In this document: positions 47,523 to 60,610 of the stretch, piece by piece
Position numbering within the stretch: position 1 is the first letter of the stretch
Layout of the letters: each line of letters starts with the position of its first letter
NCBI GenBank assembly: GCA_036346405.1
Contig: CM070563.1
Span: 19,263,022-19,327,021 of the forward strand
Origin: Phyllostachys edulis
Taxonomy: Eukaryota; Streptophyta; Magnoliopsida; Poales; Poaceae
Length of the DNA stretch: 64,000 nt
Direction of reading: 5' to 3'
Translations under genes and position numbers: made by a program
Notes under the pieces: generated by a model
Told to the model about the DNA's origin: nothing
Seen by the model: the letters and a program-made list of their open reading frames with translations, nothing else
Databases searched by the model: none

Positions 47523-47585
<63 letters not shown>
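47523..47585 (+). repeat. (CT)n(TA)n microsatellite
   Basis: About 10 CT units followed by about 20 TA units. Confidence 0.95.
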
Positions 47586-47589
<4 letters not shown>

Positions 47590-47818
47590 GCAAAATTTCA
47601 GAAGATTTAAATGACAAAATTGACATATAAACATGTAATTTCTTCATGTCATGTAAGTGTATATACAAGATAAATATACTTGAGAAAAAACCATTTCACA
47701 GACAGTTCCATAATGGAACCATCTGTGATATGGGACATATCACGGACGGTTCTATGTGATAATTACCACTGACAGTTCCATAATAGAACCGTCTGTAGTA
47801 AGTCTCTTTATTAGTAGG

Positions 47819-47950
47819 AGCCTGGCCACTAGGGTTTGCGCCCGCCCTAACTCGTCACTCCCCAACGCACTTACTCTCGTCCGTAGCCTGGCCGCTAGGG
47901 TTTGCGCCCGCCTTAACTCGTCACTCCCTAGCGCACTTACTCTCATCCGT
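47819..47950 (+). repeat. 66-bp tandem duplication of a gene-like GC-rich segment
   Basis: AGCCTGGCCACTAGGG... (47819-47884) is repeated at 47885-47950 with few changes. The unit contains CTAGGGTTTGCGCCCGCC, the style of a plant 5' UTR or first exon. Confidence 0.85.
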
Positions 47951-48420
47951 TCCCCTCCCTACCTCGACGTTGCCGCCCGACCCCGTCGTTGTCGCCGCCG
48001 GTTGTGACACCACTCTACACTGCACAAGACACTCGTACAATAGTAGTGTCTTGTGCGCTTTCAGGTCGTGCCACAACTACGGTGACGCCGCCACCAAGCC
48101 ATCGGGCTTGGCCTCAAGATGTCGCCTTCGCCATGGCTTAGTTCTCTGCTTTCGGCCTCCTGGCTCGGGCCTGGCCCCCCGGCTTTGCTTTCCCATCCTC
48201 CTCTATTCTCCTCTAGATCTGTTAGCTTAATGTCTTTTGTTGAGTTTGATTTTATGCTTGAGCCTTAAGTTGTGTCCCGATGTTTGTGTGATTTATGCAA
48301 GGTGAAGGAGATGGATGAGGTTGTCTTTGGTGGTAGGATCGCCGCCGGGTTGCGCCAGGCCGAGGTATCACCCTACCTTACTCCTCTCTGCCTCTACCTC
48401 CTTACTCTGCGATGAAAATG
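47951..48420 (+). other. Possible captured 5' UTR, exon and intron within the CACTA element
   Basis: GC-rich sequence is followed by an intron-like T-rich part and a short exon-like segment after CAAG near 48300 (VKEMDEVVFGGRIAAGLRQA) ending before a GT near 48367. It resembles the start of a host gene, but the family is not recognised. Confidence 0.35.
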
Positions 48421-48509
48421 GCTAGTGCTCATGATGGATGCCGAGGGCTACTCTCGGTGTGGTGGGTTTGGACACCCTTAGTCTTGTTTGTCTTCTCGTT
48501 GAACCGCTC

Positions 48510-48717
48510 AATGATGTTAATAGTCTTATGCTAAAATTGAATTGATAATTAGTTCATATTAATAGTCCCTTGCTCGTGATGTAATGATGTTAATAGTCTT
48601 ATGCTAAAATTGAATTGATAATTAGTTCATATTAATAGTCCCTTGCTTTGTGATGTAATGATGTTAATAGTCTTATGTGAAATTGAATAGATAATTAGTT
48701 CATATTAATAGTCCCTA
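48510..48717 (+). repeat. Three tandem copies of a 73-74-bp unit
   Basis: Units begin AATGATGTTAATAGTC at 48510, 48583 and 48657 and include GATAATTAGTTCATATTAAT. They are nearly identical. Confidence 0.9.
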
Positions 48718-48779
48718 CCATTTCCATTCATAATCTCTGCTCTATAAAGTCTCCAAGTAGTGTATGCTTGTGCCATTAA

Positions 48780-48892
<113 letters not shown>

Positions 48893-49535
48893 CGTAGTCC
48901 CTGTACCACTTTGGGGTCGTTCATGCAAAGATGAGAAAGATGAGACATTAGCCACGGGCTTGTTGGGTTTAAAGACGATTACATGCTCAAGAATGGTTAG
49001 TTGCTGATACACGATGCCACTTCCCAGTCGGAATACCTGCGCATCCACGTCACTTTCTGAACATAGCGACGTCCAATTACCTATCGACAACATCTAGGTG
49101 GATGTCCTAACGATCTCCTTGCATCCATACTTTTTAAACTTGTAGGGGCTCAATGAGGTTGTCCGTGGCTATTGACTCATCCTTCTCACAAACCGTCTGT
49201 GATAGGTTCCTATCACATACGGTTTCAGTTAATAACCGTCTGTGAAAGTATGCATCACAGACGGTTTGAAAACCGTTTGTGATGACCTTATGTCATCACT
49301 GACCTATAAACTTAAACGGCTCACGAAACTGTCTGTGATGATGTTTTTGAACTATCTGTGAATACCTTTATCTGTAATAGTGAATTTTCCATTCACTTCC
49401 CAAGACAAACCACCAAGTGAATTACCCATTCACCAAACGAACATTATATTCATCAAGTGAACTTCCCATTCACATTTCGACACATTTTATAAAGAAACTC
49501 TATCTCTCGTGTGAAATCCCCGGACATGTCCATAA

Positions 49536-49559
49536 CCGAGGATGTGGCTATTCGAATAG
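49536..49559 (-). promoter_or_regulatory. LTR paired-palindrome element (solo LTR 45866-50891)
   Basis: CCGAGGATGTGG (49536-49547, imperfect) abuts the perfect palindrome CTATTCGAATAG (49548-49559). Confidence 0.75.
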
Positions 49560-52229
49560 ATCAATTAACACTCTGCAGAGGTTGTACACTTTACCCAAAA
49601 GATATAACTAGTATAGCGATCACCAATCATAACAAAACCTTTTAGAAATTTCATCTCGACAATTGACTCTCCTGTTGTGTATACTGTCACCCCAACCTCA
49701 CCGTTGGTTTGACGCACACCGTTAGACCTGGAGACGATAACCTCGCCCATAGATGTGACCTTAACAGGGTACACAGCTCCACCCATATACTACCTGAGTA
49801 GTCAATGCCAAAACTCCATAACTTACTAAGTTAGGCTTATCCCATCAGACATGTGGTTGTATGAAAAGGCCCAGTTCAATGGCGCACAAGATTAAGTCAT
49901 TGACAAGTTACTCAAACGAGTCTACCACAAACCCACAACGTGTTAAATCCACACCCTCACTGCACAACCGCTCGCCCGAGGCGAAAATCATTTTTCTTTA
50001 ACCAAGACCAATGACATACACTGCCATGGTACACAAATTTTAACAACAGTGGCTAACCATCACGATTCCATATTTCATTAAGTCAAGATTATAATAATTA
50101 TGACACATGTGATAATGAACCCATCATAACTAAGCTGAACTAAGCATCTGTACGATACTCATGTTGGTGATACAAATATGTCCAACTGAAATTATCCAAG
50201 CTAGGGTGACAATGATTCATGGCATTCAAATAATCAAAGGGTTCAGCTCCGACGCTGAGGCGGCTCGGGTTCGGTGCGGGGGTCAAGGGCTCGCATTCCT
50301 TTTATACCCGGACGACTGGGAGAGTCCGTGGCGCACACGTCGAGAACGACCCACGCGGCGGTGGAGACAAAATCCCAACGGATTCAGGAACGATGAACAA
50401 GATTCGATGGGGCTCACTTGTCAACGGTTGAGGCTCAGACGTGTCCACGTCAAGACACAAAGATGAGCGCCACTAGCAAAGTGGGACCAGATGCAACGGA
50501 CGAGGAAGAAAGAGGAATGGGTCAAGAACGAATTGGGCTAGAAAGCAGAAAAATGGGCCGAAGGCTTAGGGTTTCGGCCCAAAGACCTTTCTGAGATTTT
50601 AAATACATTTTCTATTTTAGAAAAATACTGAAAAGGAAAATGGCAAATAGAAAATAGCAAATGAACTCGGAAAAATTCTAGAAATATCTAGAAAATATAT
50701 CCAAGCACAAAGAACTCAAATAAAATAGTTTTGACCATAGTTGATGTTGACATTAATCATATTAAATTATTTTGTTTTTTGAAAGTCCATATCAAGCTTT
50801 ATTTTAATTCAAATAAACTTCGGTGAATTTTTCCACGGTGCTAAGCTACTAAAAAAATATTTTTTAAACTTCAGAAAATTAAGATGTTACATGGAACTTC
50901 TCATATGAGAAAGCTCTTTCCGATATACTACATGACCATAACAACCCAAAGTTCGGAGGACAAAATGTGTGGGTAACTAATGGTTGGAGAAGCCTAGCTA
51001 GTAAATTCAATGAAAAGTTTCCAACTGCCCATTTCACAAAACAACAAATTCAAGAAAAGGAGAAGGAACTGAAAGGGAATTACAAGGCAATACGAGATGC
51101 ACGGAAAAAATTAAAGTGGTGCGGGCTGGAATGATTCTTTGTGCATGATTGTTGCTGAACCAAGTATTTGCAATAAAATTATTCATGTAAGACCATTTAT
51201 TCCCTTTAACTAATAGTATTCTTTGTGATGCGTTTTGTTACTAACTATATTATTTTGTTGCATTCAATAGGATCGTCCAAAGGTGAAGAAGTTCTGCAAC
51301 AAGCTCTTCCCTCTCTTTAACTACCTAGTAGCATTGTATGAAGGTGAAGTTTAACTACATAGTTTCAATTCATGATTCAATATTCATTTCATGAATTTCT
51401 TAAATTATTTGGTGAAATGATGTCCAGTTCCTAGAAATCTGTAATTTGAATATTGATCAACTGGTTTCCAACTTGTAATTTGAATATTGATCGACTGGTA
51501 GCTTTACTTTGGAAGTGCCCTAGAAATCGAAGGGAATATTGAGCGCCAAATTGCATAGTCATCAGTCGTGACACTGTTTTTTTTACATAGAGTGCATAGT
51601 CATTAGTTGTCATTGTCAATCAATAAGTATCTTTTCCTCTGAAATTGTTTCGGATTGCAGCTTCAACTTAAGTTATTAATTTAACGTTGAACCAAACAGC
51701 TAGCCAAGGTGATCTGCCACGATCATCTGGATAACAGTTAGACAAGAACCATTTACAATTCGCAACAGCAAACACATACGTGCTCAAGGGATTCATACGT
51801 ACAGTAAACAAAGTAGTAACATCGATCGTTTCCAATAAGTTATCTGTTGGTGTTCAATTGTTCTTAGTACTTAATTAGAAGCGAGGAATCGCATTATTTG
51901 CGTGGAAAGAACAAGCATGTGCAGCCTGCAGGCTAGGTGGCGTACTACCTATCGAGACCTAGTACCGTCACTGTCACATACTATTTTTCCAAACTAGCCT
52001 ATTGCCCGCACGATTGTGCGATTTGGTGAAGTATAGCATAATTTTTCGTAATTCATTTGTATTTTGCAATCTAAATTTGAATTTGGGATATTTGATTTCG
52101 TATTTAATTAGCAATTCTATTTTGAGATCTCTGTCCTTATGTGTGAAAGAGAGGATTAGGAGGTGAATCCATCGAGCAAATTTAAACTCTCAATCTTTGA
52201 ATTAAACGTAGTGCTACCTATTTGTTTTC

Positions 52230-52460
52230 CAAATTAATATATCTTTAAACCAAATATTGAATCTAAGCCTTTAAAATTACGGTCCACCAAATTAAGGGTT
52301 TGATTTTTTTAAGATATTTTTTTAATTAATATATCTATATCCAAATTAAGGGTTTGATGTTTTTTAAGATCTTTTCAAATTAATATATCTTTGAGACAAC
52401 TATCGAATCTAAGCATTTAAAAGTAGGGTCAACTAATTTAAGGGTCAGATGGGTTTTTTT
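52230..52460 (+). repeat. Two direct copies of an AT-rich unit, about 148 bp apart
   Basis: AAATTAATATATCTTT...GAATCTAAGC...TTAAGGGT at 52230-52310 recurs at 52376-52460, with a partial third copy (CCAAATTAAGGGTTTGATG) near 52341-52359. Confidence 0.75.
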
Positions 52461-52641
52461 TGTGAGAATTTATAGCACATTTATCTTTTTTCTTAGAGGT
52501 TGTAAAACGTCTATCATCGACTTGTAATATGTAATAGGTTTTCCCCAAAGATTAATTACCTAAGTTTTAAAATGGAAGGCCTGGTGGCTATTAAATTTAA
52601 TGGTAAACTTACCGATGCATTATATGGCAAGAGCGCACTTG

Positions 52642-52659
52642 GTACGTACGCGTACGTAC
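52642..52659. repeat. 18-bp perfect palindrome
   Basis: GTACGTACGCGTACGTAC is its own reverse complement. Confidence 0.95.
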
Positions 52660-53362
52660 GCAAGCCTTTGTGAGTGCAGTGTAATGTTTTGCCTTCTCTA
52701 ATGTTAAAATCAGGTGGTCAAGCACAGTTATATCGAGCAGCTGGCTTTTGACGAGAATTTCGTAAATCGTAAGTAGCTACTCGGTCGCACTTACTCTTTC
52801 CTCTCTTAAGACATCTTGCGTGTGCATGCGCAACTTCCAGAAAGCATCGCATCGATCATGCATGCACACCGTCAATACTTCGCTTCCAGCTACAGGTTAG
52901 TGCGCTCCGCTACACAAACTACTACGACTGCAGGTTCAGTTACGCCGGGCGCTAATTATGGTTAGCCTGGACGACGCCTGCGCCTAGCTAGGTCCAGTGG
53001 ACGAAAATAGAAGATGTGCTACAAGGTTAAAGCTAACATAGGATAAACTTAACAAACATATATTGAACAGTTTTGTGTGATTTAAATTCATATATAACTA
53101 GATTTTTTTTTTTGTAAAATACAGTAAAAACAATACATCGTTACTGGATAGTGTTGCCTAAATGACCATAATTATACACGAGTAGTAGTGGGGGTATTAT
53201 AGGTGTGACGAGAGGAGTCGATGCTCCAGCACCCCAAGGAGGGAGCTTCGCCCCTGGCTAGGTCTGCCCATATTAAGCTCCCCTTGATGATAATCCGGCA
53301 AGACTTAGCAACATAGAGGTCGCGCGACTCAAAAGATTATGCTACGAATCCTGAAAAATGCT

Positions 53363-54038
53363 GAATTCTTTTTTAATTTGGCCCCCGACGCCACCTTAAG
53401 TGCAAAAATGGTTCCCGTGCACCGAAAATTTTAAATTTGGCCCCCTTGGTGCTACTGTGAAATCGGTCCGCACGAAAGCCGAGGCGAGCGAACGTATGGG
53501 GCTAGGTCGCTCAGCCAACCGAGCGCGGTAAGCAACTAGGCCGCAATCCGCTCGGGAGAAAATTAAAAAATTCATTGCTTTCACTTTCAAGGAACAGTAA
53601 ACGTGAATTATAAACATTAAAAAATCCACATGCCGCGCTGAGCCTTCACGCCACAGATATTGTGAATAAAAAAACAAAAAAAAAAGTACGGCTTACACTT
53701 TTGAGCTACAGTAAACATGAATAAAATACAATAAAAAAACAGCATTCTGCCTTGCCACTCCTTTCCGCTCTCCAATGGCGCGGAATGTGCCCAGACATGT
53801 GTCCTTCCGCGCCGCGCCTCCGGCTTCCGCGCCCGACCGATTTCTGCGTGTAGCACCAAGGTTCTGCGCTCTCCGAGCGCGGAAAGTGACACATCCGCGT
53901 TCGGAGAGCGCGGAAAGTGACACGTGTCGGTCTTTGGTTATTCCGCACTCAGAAGGGGGCCAAATTTAAAATTTTCGATGCACAGGGGCTATTTTTGCAC
54001 TTAACGTGGCGTCGGGGGGCCAAATTAAAAAAGAATTC
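53363..54038. mobile_element. MULE-type element with about 85-bp TIRs and 9-bp TSD
   Basis: The ends are long near-identical inverted repeats: left 53363-53450 (GAATTCTTTTTTAATTTGGC on) and right 53954-54038. The flanks are identical 9-mers, AAAAATGCT at 53354-53362 and 54039-54047. Long TIRs and 9-bp duplications define Mutator-like elements. At 676 bp there is no room for MURA. The interior holds an imperfect duplication around ACAGTAAAC.TGAAT (about 53590 and 53708) and inverted AGCGCGGAAAGTGACAC words, with no recognised captured gene. Confidence 0.9.
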
Positions 54039-54047
54039 AAAAATGCT

Positions 54048-55310
54048 GTAAGTGAACACAAAAATCTACAAAATAAACACATCGTAATATACAGTTTATT
54101 AATGAGACTCCAATTAAGCGTGGCTGTTTCTTAGCCACAAGATACGTAGGTACCGTATCCACTAAATTATGGTGCTCGCCGTGAGTCAATGTCTGTGGCT
54201 TGTTTTCAAAGGGCACGCGGTTAAACACCACAGGATCGGATAGAGGTAGCATGATTTGTAAGGTTGGACTCACCCCAGATCGATTGACAATCAATTGAAT
54301 ACTATTGCTCGCTCCGATCATAAATACATATCGTTTTAGAATACGTGTAATTAAACTTTAAAATATTTGGCTATCGGTATTTTTTAAAAATATTTATATT
54401 GGACGCATGAAAATCATGTGTATATATTTATCTCTTATAATATTTTTATAATATTATAATTTTATTAGGTGTTATAACTATATTTCAATAGAAATTATTA
54501 GTCAAAGTTACGATGCGGTGTTAATGCCTAAAACCGGGTGAGTATATCCATCGGCCATATTGTCGTACTCACGGCGTGTGCTCGCCACCCGCGAGAGCAT
54601 CCAGGAAAATTAATCAAACGGCGCGTCAACACGTGTAGTTGAATGCAGAAAAAACCGCACTAAAGTCGATGTCGCGATCAGATCGACGTACACGCGCGTC
54701 CGTGGCCGGCCAGTTAATTTGTTTCGTAGAAACAATACGTCTAATTAACGACTAGTCGTACGTAGAACAGATAAGGCGAACGTTTGGTCACAACGCCTGT
54801 AGTTAAGCTAGCTAATTAATTAGTTCCAGGTAAGGTTATTTAATTTAATCGTTCACTTTTTTCGCTACAGGAATTGAAGGGCATTGATCCGGCCACCTCC
54901 TTCTCTACACGGTTTCACGACAAGGCTTCGGATTTTTTATGACCGGGAATATTATCTATGTGTAGACAGTCACGTATCAATAAATAGTGGCTAATGGTAC
55001 GGTCATAGCTGCAAACACTGTCGCATATTATCCATAATCCATGACAGTCTTGTTAGCTAAGCTTTGCAGACCGCCACATGTGTAATATATCTCCGACTGG
55101 GTAGTTGTTGATCAACTATGACTTGCCACATGTAATCCGGATTTTGTGGTGTTCCATTATCACCGATAGCCCAATCAAGCAACATAATTATCTACTGTGA
55201 CAGTGCTATTGTATATAAACTGATGTTTGGGTATGCCTTAGCTGTGTGGTAGTAGTTATGTGGTCGTAGATAAGGGCCGACCTTGCAATACTCTTTTATC
55301 CTGCGTATTA
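54048..55310. other. Intergenic, no gene recognised
   Basis: An open frame at 54037-54321 (minus) includes SDPVVFNRVPFENKPQTLTH and could be an exon fragment, but no family, start context or splice partner is clear. The rest is AT-rich. Confidence 0.35.
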
Positions 55311-55797
<487 letters not shown>

Positions 55798-56455
55798 ACG
55801 CATAATCTCACTTCAAAAGTTCAAATACATAACCATAGAATAAAATGGCACATAGTTCACTTACTTCATAAATACAAATGTTGTACGTAGTTAAATAATA
55901 CAACATGAGTTCACAATTTTATACATTTTACCATAGTTACTAGTCTAGAATAATTTCACTTACCGAAGAAGTAGTATTGGACTCGGCCTTCCGACCTAAT
56001 TCAAAGAAGCGGTCACTTCAATTTTGATTTTTTTTCCGACCGCAATTTAAATGGCGGAATGGCTTTAATAGACCTAATGGTCGGTATTGACCGATATTGA
56101 GGCCAGACGGATGGAGGCTACAAGATATACGGTTTGGGTGCTTGGGTATGGCATATTCAACCATTCCTAGCTAGTACCGGAATGGAATTGATAACTTTGG
56201 TTAGATACCTCCGGTCACTAAAGAATGATGTTTTATTTTTCAAAGTCAACAAGATACCTCTTTGACCACTAAATTATTTTTATATATATTCAAAAAAGTT
56301 GAAAAGTGCAATATTATTACATTGTTTTTATAACAAATTCACTCATGTCATTTTCATACGCATAAACCATACGCTTTAAATAATATCTTTGTTCAAAATT
56401 AATATGGATTGACTGCACACGTTCTAGGATGTCACTCTTCTATGACCGGAGGGAG
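55798..56455. other. Intergenic, no gene recognised
   Basis: AT-rich; nothing recognised. Confidence 0.4.
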
Positions 56456-56572
56456 TATCCATACGTACACATACATACATACATACGTACATAAATATAT
56501 ATATACACATACATACGTATATATATATATATACACGTATATATATACGTGTGTATATATACGTATATATAG
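56456..56572 (+). repeat. Mixed ATAC / TATACG simple repeat
   Basis: Imperfect CATA, TA and ACGTATAT runs directly before the MITE copy. Confidence 0.85.
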
Positions 56573-56928
56573 GATGCCTGTTTATACTCCCTGAGTACAT
56601 ACTCCCACTTTGAATATACCACTTAAACAAATATATTATACTTCTTTATCATTTTCAGGATACTTAAATACTAATTATAAGATATTCCAATGCGACTTGA
56701 TTGAAAAAATTTCATTGGGGCCCTTTATTTTTGCTATATACCCTTTTTCATATATAAATGAAGTATATACACAAATTTTGCCATAAAAAGTGGATTTTAA
56801 TGAAAATTTTTATGAAACTCACTTTGGGGGTATATTATAATCATTATTGAGTATCCTCAAATAGATAAAGAGGTATCATCATACGATTTAAGTAGTATAT
56901 GAGGAGGGAGTACGCATCTCGTGAGTAC
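56573..56928. mobile_element. MITE, copy 1
   Basis: The left half has TACTCCCACTTTGAATATAC...ACTTCTTTATC (56601-56650), and the right half contains its inverted counterpart (GATAAAGAGGTATCATCATA... to GGAGGGAGTA, about 56866-56912). The two ends also share GTTTATACTCCC / GGAGGGAGTACG words. The superfamily is not assigned, and TSDs are obscured by the adjoining simple repeat. Confidence 0.6.
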
Positions 56929-56954
56929 CATATAATTTTCATATATATATGTAT

Positions 56955-57138
56955 GACCCCTGTTTGTACTCCTAGGAGTATGTACTCACACTTCCAATAT
57001 ACCACTTAAACGCACATATTATACTTCTTTATCATTTTCAGTTTACTTAAATACCAATTATAAGATACTCCAATACGATTTGATTGAAAAAAAATTCAGT
57101 TTACTTAAATACCAATTATAAGATACTCCAATACGATT
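56955..57138. mobile_element. MITE, copy 2, truncated, with internal duplication
   Basis: It begins like copy 1 (CCCTGTTTGTACTCC; ATATACCACTTAAAC; ATTATACTTCTTTATC) but stops mid-element. A 44-bp internal segment (57037-57080) is repeated at 57095-57138, and the second copy abuts LTR sequence. Confidence 0.65.
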
Positions 57139-59388
57139 CAATGAAATCTCGGTCTCGATCATAGAAATGAATTGATCATGTGCATCAACTTGCACTATCC
57201 AAGCATCCATTTTGCCCAAGTATAAACCGTGTTTTATTTTGCTTTTAAATTATTTGTAAATTTCATGACACACCAATGTCATGGATACAATTTAAACAAC
57301 ATTTGACTTGTGGTCAGAATTCACAAATCAAATATTTTTTATCTAAGCATGACTAGGCATATATTTTTCCCAAAGTCGTCTAGTTCACACTATTGCATAA
57401 ACCAGATTTTCATCTAAGGTGTCAAGGTATATTTGCTTCAATGTCCAAGTTGGCTATACAATGGTAATGGGAATAACTATAAGTTTAAAACAGTATTTAA
57501 ATTAAATTGAATACAAATAAGCAATGCAGTAATAATTTAAAATAGAATTTAAATAATTTGAAACAATGGGATTCAAATATGATCAAAGATGTAACTGGCC
57601 TTTCTTGATTAATCGTTGTTCTCAAATGGCGTCGAAATCTGACTCTCCGAAGTCGTCGAAATCTATACACGAAAATAAGCTAAATTCAAATTAAAATCAA
57701 ATTAACTCCAAATTAAATAAATTTGGTTTATAAAGCTAGATCTTGATTTTATATGAATTTAGAAATTTGAATCGTTGGAATTGGAGCTCGATGAAGGAGA
57801 ACGAGTCCTCGAAGATTAAAAATCACATAAAATGATGAATTTGGGAATTTCTAGATTTATTTTTCTAAAGGAAATCAGATTATTGAGTCATGATGACGTC
57901 AGCCGATCGAGAAAAGGATTTTGGCTGAAATATTTTTTAAAAGGAAAATGTTTGTGTCACTGATGAGTGGGCCCTTGGGTCAATGGACCAGGTCCACGGT
58001 TGGTCAAAGGTTCATGGTGGACTTGGTCTGCAGCATAGTGCTGACGCAACCTGCCACGTGGGCGGTGATGCGGACCAGAGGAACGATGTAGGCCGACTTA
58101 CGCCAGTGGCGCCACATGGTCGCCACTCTCGGCTCCGTCATGGCCGCGCCGGGGCCGTGGTTCGCCACGAACAATGAGCTAGCTTCCCAAAGGTCATCAA
58201 TGGAAAGAGGAGATCATAACGAACCCGATGCTTACCTTGGATACTCGAGGACATGAGGCTTTGGCCGACAAATGAGGAGTTGAGCTGCGGTGAAGTGCGG
58301 TTGGTGGCGGTGAAGGAGCTCTGGTGTGATTCCGGTGGTGAGGGCGAGCGCACCGGGTAGAGCGTGGTCGTGCGAATCCAGAGGAGGTGACGAAGGTAGA
58401 GGGGCTCCTTCGATGGCGCGCTAGAGGCGATGGCGCACGGTGGCCGTGATGAGAAGCTTCAAATGCGGTCGGTAGAGAGGGAGATAGGAGTGCAGATGGA
58501 GAGGGAAAGGATGAGGGGGAAAGGGGGCACTCGGTGCCCCATTTTATAGCGGCCGGGGAGGGGTGAGGGAGGAGATTGGGAGCAAGCATCTAGGCGGTGA
58601 CGGCGTGTTCCCAGAGAAAATAGTGCTTGAGATTGTAGGGGGTGGCCGGGAACAGGGCGGCTGGATTAGGGCCATTAAATGTGCTTGATTCGGGGAAGAG
58701 AAGAGGAGGGAATCACGGCAGAGATGAAGGTCCATGCACGCGGCAATGGTGGCTTGATTCGGTGGGGGAAGAAAGGAGGACCTGACATGTGGGCCCCACA
58801 CATCAGCGAGGGCTCGCGGACCGGGCAAAAAACCATGAGGGGCCCACCGGTCAACGAGAAAGGAGGTGCGCGTGCGTTCGGACTGGAGCGAAAGGCCACG
58901 CGGGCTGGCTGAACAGAAAAGGAAATGGGCCGGAGGCTCAAAAGAAAATCGGTAGAGCAAGTTTCAAATTTCAAAGAGGGTTTTCCAATCTTTAGATGAT
59001 TTAACTATTTCAATCATTCGCTTAATTCATTTAGGCCTTAGAAAATAGCAAATAAAATCCAAAAATTATCGAAAATTAATGAAATCCCTAAAATATTTTG
59101 TACTTAAATAAAATATTTCCAACTTATAATTGGTAATTAATTTTTCAATTAATTTTATTTTGGCTTTAAAATAATTAGGAAATGCTTTTAAAATTCCGAA
59201 ATCAAATATTTTTTTTATTTTTCACTTTAAATCCAATAAAACCCGTAAAAGTCAATAAATTTTATTTTTGACTTTTAAAATTTAGGAAATTCAAGAAAAG
59301 CAAGAAAACTCTATTAAAAATACAAAAATCCAATAAAATAATAACTTTATTAATTTTATTTTTGGTAATGTAACTTTGGGATGTTACA
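57135..59388 (-). repeat. 3' LTR (truncated) of a minus-strand LTR element
   Basis: It ends GGGATGTTACA at 59388 (minus-strand start TGTAACATCCC) next to a polypurine side (minus AAGGGAAG). From 57141 upward it aligns with 62350-64000 (shared GTCTCGATCATA-AAATGAAT and TCCAAGCATCCATTT). The part matching 61316-62345 is absent; it is cut by the MITE-like sequence. Confidence 0.8.
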
Positions 59389-59659
59389 AACTTCCCTTGA
59401 AAGGAATCTCGTCCCCGAGATTCTGGAGAGGCTAGAAAGAAAGACAGTGTAGGGTGACTCAATTGGGAGGCGAGAAATAATGTTGGGAGTACATGGTCTT
59501 CATCCGAATTGTCGTCATATGGATTCTCGCCCACATTCGACGGGCCCGAGCTGTGATGTTGTACAGATGTCCCATTCCAGAGTTCTGCAGCTTCCTTTAT
59601 GCTTGCATGGTGTTAATGGTTGGAACCTCATAGCTATTTATGACTACCGGATTTGTCGT

Positions 59660-60610
59660 CTGTCACTTCTTTGGACATTTATTAGCATAGTGTCCTGCCT
59701 CTTGGCGCTTGAAACATGTGATACCCGCAGATGAGATGAGTTCTTTCACGACCGCCTCCAACAGAGGTGTTGGGGCCAAGAGTTGGTCGAATGGTTCATC
59801 GTTATTTCTTAAGGCATTGGCAAGTCTAAACTCATGTATTTTTGCAATTGTGATAAGTATCTTCTATTGTTTTTACTTCCCATCACTTTGTGTTATTGTT
59901 GTGATTATAGTAGCTTTTGGAATGTCATCCGGTGAGTGCTAAACATCTTTTTGGGCATCGATTGGCATAATGCCCCATATCCCGACAATTGAAGCTTTGT
60001 AATTATGCCCTTGATGTCTTATTTTGTCAGCGGTTGGCCTCCATTGTTGTTGCGAAATATCTCGCATCCTCGACGAGTGTTGATCCCGTGTCATGATTGC
60101 GGTTGTTGTTTGTGCTCGGTTGGGTTGGGGTTGAATCACACGAGCCTTGGAGTTTCTTGCCACATATTGTTCTTGATCTATCATCTTCCTTTTGTGAAGA
60201 TTGTCATTTTGTTTGAACGTCCTGTGTTTGATCTGGCCGAAATTCTGTTCATTTGATTCTTGAGCTTCTTCTGTACTGACTTGGCTCACTTGGCTTCTTA
60301 TGACGGGCTGAGATATCCTTGCTTCTTGTTGTGTCATCTGAGGTTCTTCTAATCTGTACTCTAGTGCTAAGTTTGCTTGTGGTGCCAAAAATGCTTGTAA
60401 GGGGCATTGTTTAACAAAGTGTCCTTTCTCGCTACAACGGTTGCAGACTTGATACTGGATCACCTTCCTCTTGGAACACTTGATGAAACAGTTTCCGGTG
60501 CTATTGCAGTTAACACAATGAACTTCTTGTTTTGGCTTTCCTTTGAGGGCATCCGTAGGCTAAGTGTCCTAGTTCATCACATCCGTAATGATAACATACT
60601 TCATTGATGG
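59660..60610 (-). pseudogene. Gag remnant with several CCHC zinc knuckles
   Basis: Reading the minus strand, up to five knuckle-like motifs appear in order: CDELGHLAYGCP (about 60590-60550), HCVNCNSTGNCFIKCS (about 60520-60475), the intact VCNRCSEKGHFVKQCP (about 60450-60405), FNCRDMGHYANRCPKR with its first Cys changed to Ser (about 59985-59945), and CFKRQEAGHYANKCPK (about 59720-59675). The open frame 60463-59939 contains the third and a Gln-rich spacer. Several frame changes separate the motifs. CCHC knuckles bind nucleic acid in retroelement gag; five is more than the usual one or two. Confidence 0.7.

Larger units (their letters stand above)
51706..53353. other. Intergenic, no gene recognised
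   Basis: AT-rich sequence with an internal direct repeat (52230-52460) and a palindrome (52642-52659). A CTAGCCTATTGCCCGCACG-like stretch near 51997 resembles words seen at ends of grass MITEs, but no partner end was found. Confidence 0.4.

Noticed and set aside
54037..54321. Minus-strand frame as a host exon
   Set aside because: It reads partly into the MULE duplication and has no recognised family or splice context.
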